Part shown: piece by piece, positions 57,661 to 64,000 of the stretch
How the letters are laid out: every line of letters starts with the position of its first letter
Position numbering within the stretch: position 1 is the stretch's first letter
NCBI GenBank assembly: GCA_024699855.1
Contig: JAMPIQ010000001.1
Span: 5,146,001 to 5,210,000, forward strand
Source: Aphelenchoides besseyi
Taxonomy: Eukaryota > Nematoda > Chromadorea > Rhabditida > Aphelenchoididae
Direction of reading: 5' to 3'
Length of the DNA: 64,000 nt
The notes under the pieces: generated by a model
The model's input: only the letters and a program-made list of their open reading frames with translations
The model's database searches: none
What the model was told of the DNA's origin: nothing
Position numbers and translations under genes: made by a program

Positions 57661-58861
57661 TCACGTACGATTTGGCGTCTTTGATGCCCCCAAAACCGAA
57701 CGTTGCAAGTTGATCAGCGGAATTGTGTCCGACTGATCCGCACGAATCTCATTCCACAACTCTTGACGAACATGATCGACCTGAAAAGCCTCTTCCAGGT
57801 GCTTGTGAGTCTCCGACCTGTTGCTCGTTCAATTTGTCGCGTTTACGCAGCGCTTCCAAAGTGCCGTCAATTTACTCCTGAACAACAGAATCTGTAGGCT
57901 GATGGCCAGTGACTGACCTTATCGACTTCGACGAACTTGCCCATTTCGATCATGAATTTGGCCAATTGCTCGTCGGAGAGTTTGCGTTTCTTGAGCAACG
58001 TCTGCAAGACGATCGCTCGACATTCCGTTTTGTGTTGTTCTTTTTGGCGTCCGGCAGTTGATTCTCGAGGATCCGAGCTAGGTACTGAATGAGCTCCAGA
58101 ATCTCGGAAGTGTGTCGGCCTTCTTTGGCGTAGTGATAGCAGAGCATCGACTGGATCATCTCCATTGCGCCTCGTTCTATCAAATTTTGTCGAGAAGCCA
58201 ACGGAACGCTGAGCAAAGTAATGACTGTAATTGGCGATTTGGACGGGAAACTCGGGATCGAGTCAAGTTCAATACGAATTCCACGATGCACAACTGGATC
58301 CTGAAACTTCGGAATTCAACTGGAACGTACTTGCAGACTCACTTTTGTTCGTCCACACGCCAATGCCCGATCCATTTCGGCAGTCGAAATGCAACGCCAA
58401 CCGACGAGTGGAATACACGGCAAGAAATCGCCGATCAATGTTCCTGGCTTCGCTTTTTGCAGGTGCTGAAACAACGTCCAGCTGTTCGGATTGACCGAAT
58501 GGGAACCTGAAGAAAGTCTTCGTTGTTCAAATGCACGAGCACCTTTCGATCTTTCGCAAAATGACGATAGAAATTGGCGCCGACATTCACGACTGCGGTT
58601 CCAATTTCCGACCCAAAGCCACAGAATCAGTTTGAGACAATCAAGAACTTACTTCTTTTCCTTCTTCATGACATCCGGCTTAGAATTAGGAGTCAAAGCT
58701 TGTTGGACTTCTTGAAGAATGTTGTTGTTCTTTTGTAATTTCAGAAATGGACTGCGTTTCTGATATTCTTTGCGGAACTTCTTGTCTTTTACAACTGAAA
58801 GTGATGTGAGAATAATGATCATGAACTCACAAATCGGTCCCAATGGCTGCTGATGTGACAT
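57661..58861 (-). CDS. Unrecognised helical protein with probable frameshift
   Basis: Exons: MSHQQPLGPI; VKDKKFRKEYQKRSPFLKLQ; VNVGANFYRHFAKDRKVLVH; HLQKAKPGTLIGDFLPCIPL; DPVVHRGIRIELDSIPSFP through ERGAMEMIQSMLCYHYAKEG and LELIQYLARILENQLPDAKK. Here one A appears to be missing from an A run (about 58043), because the next frame, EQHKTECRAIVLQTLLKKRK, is clearly coding. After FVEVDK an in-frame TAA precedes another coding-like exon (IDGTLEALRKRDKLNEQQ) and a last exon ending SKTPNRT at 57661. Paired helices resemble ARM/HEAT repeats, but no family is recognised. Either a gene with sequence errors or a decaying one. Confidence 0.45.
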
Positions 58862-58899
58862 CTCGGAAGTAACCGACTGACTGCAAGCAAAACCTTCGA

Positions 58900-59139
58900 A
58901 TGAAAGGATTCATTGTGTTCAGCGCTTCTATCATAGTTGATCGACCGCAATCGGTGGTTATCTCTGCTTTTACAATGACGCACAACTTTTCTTACACTCA
59001 TCTGTCCAACGACGAAACCAAATTTCGTTGGAGCTGGGACGAGTTCAAAGAATTTCCGATTGAGAGACGAGTTAGCCAGTTCGCCCTTTGTTTCGAACGA
59101 AAGTGGACGACGATTTGTGGCGTCGATATTATTAAGTAG
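58900..59139 (+). CDS. Small hypothetical protein divergent from the helical-protein gene
   Basis: A 79-codon frame from ATG 58900 (MKGFIVFSASIIVDRPQSVV ... WSWDEFKEFPIERRVSQFAL), followed 33 bp after the stop by AATAAA. The start is only 38 bp from the divergent start at 58861. An opposing open frame covers the same DNA, so coding is not proven. No domain recognised. Confidence 0.4.
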   Translation: MKGFIVFSASIIVDRPQSVVISAFTMTHNFSYTHLSNDETKFRWSWDEFKEFPIERRVSQFALCFERKWTTICGVDIIK

Positions 59140-59251
59140 AATTCCTGACTGGTCACTAAGTTTAAACAAAAATAAAGGTTTTAATCGGTTCCAACTAAAT
59201 AAATGTATGAACAATAAAAAGTGTTTAGATAAGTAAACATCTTCGACAGAG

Positions 59252-59404
59252 GCAAAAAGATCTGCTGCGCCAGGGGGGAATCGAACCCCCGTCGAATGCT
59301 TGGAAGGCATCCATGCTGACCATTACACCACTGGCGCTTCGTCGGCTCTCTCCACTTCTTCGTAGTGGCTCCCGAGCAAGAGCGCATTGAACGGCGGTTA
59401 GTGA
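59252..59404 (-). repeat. 153-bp tRNA-Gly repeat unit, copy 2
   Basis: Identical to 56008-56160 and in the same orientation, 3.24 kb away. Confidence 0.95.
59266..59337 (-). tRNA. tRNA-Gly (anticodon UCC), copy 2
   Basis: Identical in sequence and terminator to the tRNA at 56022-56093. Confidence 0.95.
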
Positions 59405-59929
59405 GCGAAACTGAAGGAAACCAAAGATCATGGAAATGGTCATTTTAAATTCAACTTCAAGACAATAGTTGACTAATATGTTCGAATAAACTTTGAAGCA
59501 ACCCTCAAAAATAGAAATTACTGAATTAAAGTTCTTGGTCCGACCACTACTCACACCTTCGTCGACATCGAAATAAGTGAAATTGAATACAAGTCAAGAA
59601 CAACGAACGTTGTACGGGTGTCAAGACTAAAGATTTGAAGACCAATTTTAGATTTTTGTTGGCATTATAGACCGTTTGTTCAGTACAACGACTTTGCGGC
59701 TAATCGACTTTCAATTCTTTGTTGAGACATTTAGCTCTTAAAGAGTTTTGAACAGCCACTGCTTTTGAACGCAACTTTATTGTCACAACATTTGGTCTGA
59801 AGTCATTACAAAAAGTTTAGCTGTTAAGCAAACGAATAATCAAAAAAATGTTTCTAAACAAAACTCATTTATACCGACAAGCATTTGTATAACCAATCGA
59901 TTCATTTGACAGCAGCAGTTAGCAACTCA
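59405..59929. other. Intergenic region between tRNA-Gly copy 2 and legumain
   Basis: A 525-bp A/T-rich stretch containing the legumain 3' UTR and the far upstream flank of the tRNA. No gene or RNA recognised. Confidence 0.5.
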
Positions 59930-61698
59930 TCAATGGATGTCATCGAATTTTGATCCGACAGCACAGTGAACGTGAATAGCCGCTAGAATTTGACTTGTCG
60001 AATACCCACGTTCGCATAAGTTGGTCAAAGCTCTAACAGCATTTTGAGCGTACGGATTCTAAATGAGAGTTGATATTTACGTAAAAAACAAGTTACTTTG
60101 CCCAAGTTGAAACACAAACGATGATAAGCAATCACAACTTTGTCATGACAATCGAAATTCTTTATCTTTAAAGGGATACTAGTGAGAATCGGATTAATCA
60201 CTTTGTGGTTGTTTGTGATGTTTGCTATCAACGAACGAGTGTGTAAATCGTGATAAGAACGTTTCTACAAACCAGCATCTTTCTTTTTTAGGTTTTTTTT
60301 TTACCGCTTTTAACTGCTGAAGGCTCTTGGCTAACTTGTCACGAGTTTCTAGAGATGTGGCCCTACGCAATTTGGACTCCAAATACCTTAGCGAAAGAGC
60401 ATCTTTGGTGTAACGTGCGTATTGACCAATTTTCTAAAATACAAACGTGTGTTCATGATTAAATGATCGTCGACTTCTTTCGAATCCGCCATTCGGATCT
60501 TCTGTTTTCCTTGAAATTCAGCGACCAGTTCATTTTTGATTGACAAATCACCGTAATCCGAAACGTTTGCACTTGTCACATCTTTGCTCACAGCATCAAA
60601 TTGATCCGCCAAAGTCTCGACATTGGCATCCATCTAAATGCTTTGGAGAACTGAACTCAAACTTCTGAATACCGCTTCTGAATTGTCTATCCAACTGTGA
60701 GAGAAAACTGTTGCCAAACAAACTTCAATGACCGGCAGATTGCAGAACGTAAAGAAAGCCAATTCAGTTGCACTGGCGGCAGTCATTGCGTACACTAAAC
60801 GTCTCCGATTTCATGCAAACTTTCGAACAAACCGTTCATGTTGGCCGGCAATATTCCATCGAATATGGACCCCGAATAACTACAAGCCTGGCTGAGGTCT
60901 ACATTACCAGATTCTTACCAACAATCAACGTAAATGACCAATTTTTTGAACATTCGTTTTGCGTTCATCACACCCAACGTGTCATTCAATTGCTTCGCAG
61001 TGATCTAGAATTCGATTTAAAGCAAAGTTTACTTCTATTACAATGTCGTCGGGAAAACAAATGACTCCCGAATCACCGTGATCTGTAACGTCCCGTTATC
61101 AAAAGCAATCGATCGTACTTACCAACAAAATAAACAAAAACGTTGTCACTTTCTGTGCTAAAACATCGCACTTGTCTTGCACTGCTCATGAGTCTACAAA
61201 CCTTTCTAATACACGACCGCTACCACCCTTTGTTCGTGCATGATCGCCACGTAAAATTGCGTGAAAGTTTGCTGGTGTGACTGCTTCGGCGCGGTAATCA
61301 AACTTCACTCCCGAATAAACGTCTTCACCGTTGGGTTCGTTAAAAATCACTCCTGGAAACGGGTTGCTAAATCTGCGATTGATCGCGTTTTCTTCGAACT
61401 ACTCACTCGATATTGTCCACCAAATCGTCGACCATCATCGTGATAATTCGATCTTCAGCAGTCCCATGACTTCGTAAAACTTTGTAGGCGTGATATGCGT
61501 TTGACTTAAAGAAACCACATGCTAACGCTATTAAGCTACTTGCCTGAAGAGCGTAATTGTAGAAGCCTTTTCCACCACTAACAATAACCACCCAATTCTC
61601 GCTGTGACTAAACTAAATTGGATTGTTGATGCTCCAACGCCAACTTACCAGTAATTCACATTCAATGACACCACTAATAGTATTATAAACAAGTTCAT
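59930..61698 (-). CDS. Legumain-type asparaginyl endopeptidase (C13 cysteine protease)
   Basis: Lysosomal or gut protease cutting after Asn, made as a proenzyme. A signal peptide ([16 protein letters not shown]) leads to [32 protein letters not shown] and [30 protein letters not shown] and [13 protein letters not shown] follow. The catalytic His is in [19 protein letters not shown] and the catalytic Cys in [18 protein letters not shown], then [13 protein letters not shown]. The C-terminal prodomain includes [20 protein letters not shown] and the LSAM-type end [17 protein letters not shown] / [20 protein letters not shown], ending FDDIH. About 11 exons, placed by phase. One intron (about 61506-61544) has a GC donor. 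Open frames on the plus strand here are antisense shadows. Confidence 0.88.
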
Positions 61699-61870
61699 TT
61701 TGGCTTCTTGAAATTAAATGCTTCTGAAGCGTCACACGTGGTTTCAAATCATCAATTTGCTGAGCGATAAGAGCGATTCTCGAAGTTCAGTTCTTTCGTT
61801 CTTAGCACAAACTAGAACATTCATAGGGTTGTTTATTCGATTATGTACAAACAAAGAATAATATTAACGG

Positions 61871-63646
61871 TTATGTTCGTGATCTAAGTGGTTTTGATTT
61901 TACGCATTTGCTGTAATCACAACACGACTTATCGCATTGCATGAACGAATCGTACTCCAGATCCTAAACGAATTAAAAACTGAAAAGGAGACGGCACTAA
62001 CCGAAGATGTTGATCGTTTGTGGATTTTTGCTTTGAACTCAAAAACATTTTCTGATGCTGCAATCGCTCCTTCAAACTCTTCAGTCGCTCTCTTCATTCT
62101 CAGTTTTTGTGTTGAGCACGGAGAACAATTCTACAAAAGAAGAAAAAGTTTCTGTTGATGATATCAACCTACGGTGCTCAAAAACGATCGTTTAACGCGA
62201 CTCACGAGTCTTTGCGCAAATGGTGAACATTGAATGCATTGAGGCTAATAAACGCGCGATTAGTTTTGCATTCTTTTTGTTTACCTGTTCTCTCTTCTTT
62301 CGTCTTAAACAGGGAACACAACCCTAAACTTAAGAACTAAAACGATCTTCGAGCAAAGTTACCAATCGTTTTCGTCGCACATGAATCTCCTCTAAAACAT
62401 CACGTTTTCTTCGTCCACCGCACGGAATACATCCCTTAAAACGGAAGTTAGGATTGCACACTCATCGAACGTACAAATCTTTTGACTCGTTGTGCTCGAA
62501 GCGTTCGACTCCGACAAACTCCACAGCCTTGAGGTTGACAGCAAAGTGGTTGCTGTGGACAACACGGGAATTCGATTTTTGGACAACACGGCAATTGAGC
62601 TAATCGATCAATAAGAATACTAGTATAGTGGAACTTACGTGTACAACATGTCGGAATTTGTGGACAACAAGTAGACTGTCTATAAGATCCGAATTGACAA
62701 TTGACATTAGAGCTTCCGATTGTATTTTCACATCCGCTGTTTGCTTGTCCATATGAAGCAAATGGATTGTTAGATGCTGTCGATAAAATGGGAGGTTGAA
62801 CATATGAAGCAGAACTTAAAGGAACGAAAGTTGATTGAATTTGATTTGAACGATTCGGTTGTTTCGATGTTCCCCTGCAACACGGACAACACGGCTTTTT
62901 TGTTCCTTCAATGTATTCCGACCCATGAGCACTAACATGAGCTCCCGTATCGTTTGTTGCAGGTTGTTCTTTTCTCTCGATTTCTTCTTTGGCAGCATGA
63001 GCAGAATTGTAAGGTAAAGAGTTTGAAGCGGTACTTGTCGATTGGCTAATTGTCTTTTCGTCTAATGGCGCCGATGAGTGGCTAGTCGACTGAGTAACCG
63101 TTGACGGATGGACCACTTGAGCGTTGGTGTTTGCGAAACTCGGATTTTCATCAATGAAATCAAAGTCAATCGACGCTAAAAAGTTTTTCAATCTTAAAAT
63201 ACGCAAATTTTTCTTACTTTTCTTTATCTCCACATCAACCGGTTTCTTGTAATTGTCTCGATTCTCCGGTGAATTCAGACCAACACTTGGAGGATCTAAA
63301 ATACGAACGTAAACAACCGTTCACTTGATGTATGTGAACCTGTGATGAAGTTGTTTCCTTCGACAATTTCATTTCCACCATTTGGTTTCCGATGCTGATG
63401 CAGTTTCCCGTTATATGTTTCCGGATGACCAAGGTGAGTGTGAGCAAACGGTCGATTTTCGGCCCAAAACAAATGCGGGGCATTTTCGTACTCGTTGGGT
63501 TTGTGTGGCAGATTGCCGGAAATCAGAAGCGGATCATGTTCACCACCCGATCTGAACTGTTCGCTTCGTGCAGCATCGTAGCCGCCGTAATCCGATCGTC
63601 CAATAGGCCATAGCACGAGAAATAAGAAGAACGTGAATTCAAGCAT
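61871..63646 (-). CDS. Secreted Cys-rich protein with repeated C-x-P-C/polybasic exons
   Basis: A signal peptide (MLEFTFFLFLVLWPIGRSDY) is followed by a His/Asn-rich region, then a long Ser/Thr/Gln-rich segment. Paired-Cys clusters come next: KKPCCPCCRG, STCCPQIPTCC, LPCCPKIEFPCC, QPLCCQPQGCGVCRSR. The 3' end is built of tiny exons: GCIPCGGRRKRDVLEEIHVR, then GCVPCLRRKKREQ, then NCSPCSTQKLRMKRATEEFE, then DLEYDSFMQCDKSCCDYSKC with stop 61871-61873. Introns are about 40 bp except one of about 150 bp. RVKRF, RRKR and RRKKR resemble furin-type cleavage sites, suggesting processing into small Cys-rich peptides or a cross-linked matrix protein (inference). No family recognised. Confidence 0.6.
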
Positions 63647-64000
63647 ACGAACTTAAAGTCGGACGTTAGAAAGCGAATTTAAGCGCGCGATGTCAAAACA
63701 CTCGAGAAGGCAGACGATTTGCGCGCCAACTCAAAAGTCACTGAGAAATCCACGAGCACCCGAAAGAGAAAATGGCTAATCAATTAATCGACGTTAAAGT
63801 GTTGACCTTTCAACACGATTGAATTAACAAAAAAGATCGAATATTGAACTCATCGACGACCACCGAGTGCAGACAATAGACCCTATGGGTTGGTAAGTTT
63901 GCGAAAGTAATTGAAGTCGTTTAATCTCACAAGGTCGTCATCAGTCAACAGCAATTCGTATAAAAGTTCAGTAGATCTTCAATTTTCGTTTGGTGCATCT
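63647..64000. promoter_or_regulatory. Upstream region of the Cys-rich gene
   Basis: 354 bp to the window edge, presumed promoter of the minus-strand Cys-rich gene. No TATA box or other gene is evident; an AATTCGTATAAAAG sequence near 63954 could be a TATA element for a plus-strand gene beyond the window. Confidence 0.35.

Noticed and set aside
58819..59310. 163-codon minus-strand ORF running into tRNA-Gly copy 2
   Set aside because: It reads through the tRNA gene and overlaps the 5' end of the helical-protein gene in another frame.
60768..61064. 98-codon plus-strand ORF ([16 protein letters not shown]...) that looks protein-like
   Set aside because: The minus strand here encodes the legumain catalytic His and Cys segments with correct splice phases; the plus frame has no ATG start and is an antisense shadow.

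Overview
The window is nematode nuclear DNA. Genes are packed closely and split by very short introns, mostly 38-60 bp, with GTGAGT-like donors and TTTCAG-like acceptors. Nematode-typical families are present: a transthyretin-like secreted protein, an NRF-6/OAC-type membrane acyltransferase with a C-terminal SGNH domain, and Sre/Srab-like seven-transmembrane chemoreceptors. A sequence matching the SL1 spliced leader at 19 of 22 positions also occurs. No genus can be assigned from sequence alone.

The dominant structure is a 12-kb inverted duplication. Positions 1-12025 (running off the left edge) reappear in reverse complement at 42254-54260, around a 30.2-kb unique centre. Each arm carries a beta-propeller-like gene, a GT31 galactosyltransferase, the acyltransferase, a small Gly/Tyr/Pro-rich secreted peptide, a transthyretin-like protein, a Ser/Thr-rich GPI-type mucin, a CPEB RNA-binding protein, a proline-rich tail-anchored protein and an unrecognised gene. 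The arms differ almost only by homopolymer-length indels. These break different genes in each arm, so neither copy is the degenerate one. The inner end of the right arm abuts the 3' LTR of a truncated retroelement. This fits either a real inverted duplication or two haplotypes folded into one contig.

The centre (12026-42253) holds, in order: the rest of a small membrane-protein gene, a tRNA-Pro, a BTB gene, a two-pass membrane protein, a beta-catenin gene, the 3' end of a GPI-type surface protein gene, about 9 kb with no convincing gene, beta-glucuronidase, an RPA49-like RNA polymerase I subunit, a deletion-derivative Tc1/mariner element, an intact and a broken chemoreceptor in tandem, and the retroelement fragment. 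One beta-catenin intron is about ten times the usual length. It contains what looks like an RNase MRP (or P) RNA gene in sense orientation, with P1/P2, P3 and the bulged-U P4 pairings all visible.

To the right (54261-64000) are the 5' part of the beta-propeller-like gene, two identical tRNA-Gly(UCC) units of 153 bp, an adenylate kinase, an unrecognised helical gene with a likely frameshift, a small ORF divergent from it, a legumain-type asparaginyl endopeptidase, and a secreted Cys-rich protein whose 3' exons repeat a C-x-P-C plus polybasic module. The genes do not form one pathway. The interest lies in the rearrangement, the nested RNA gene and the retroelement.
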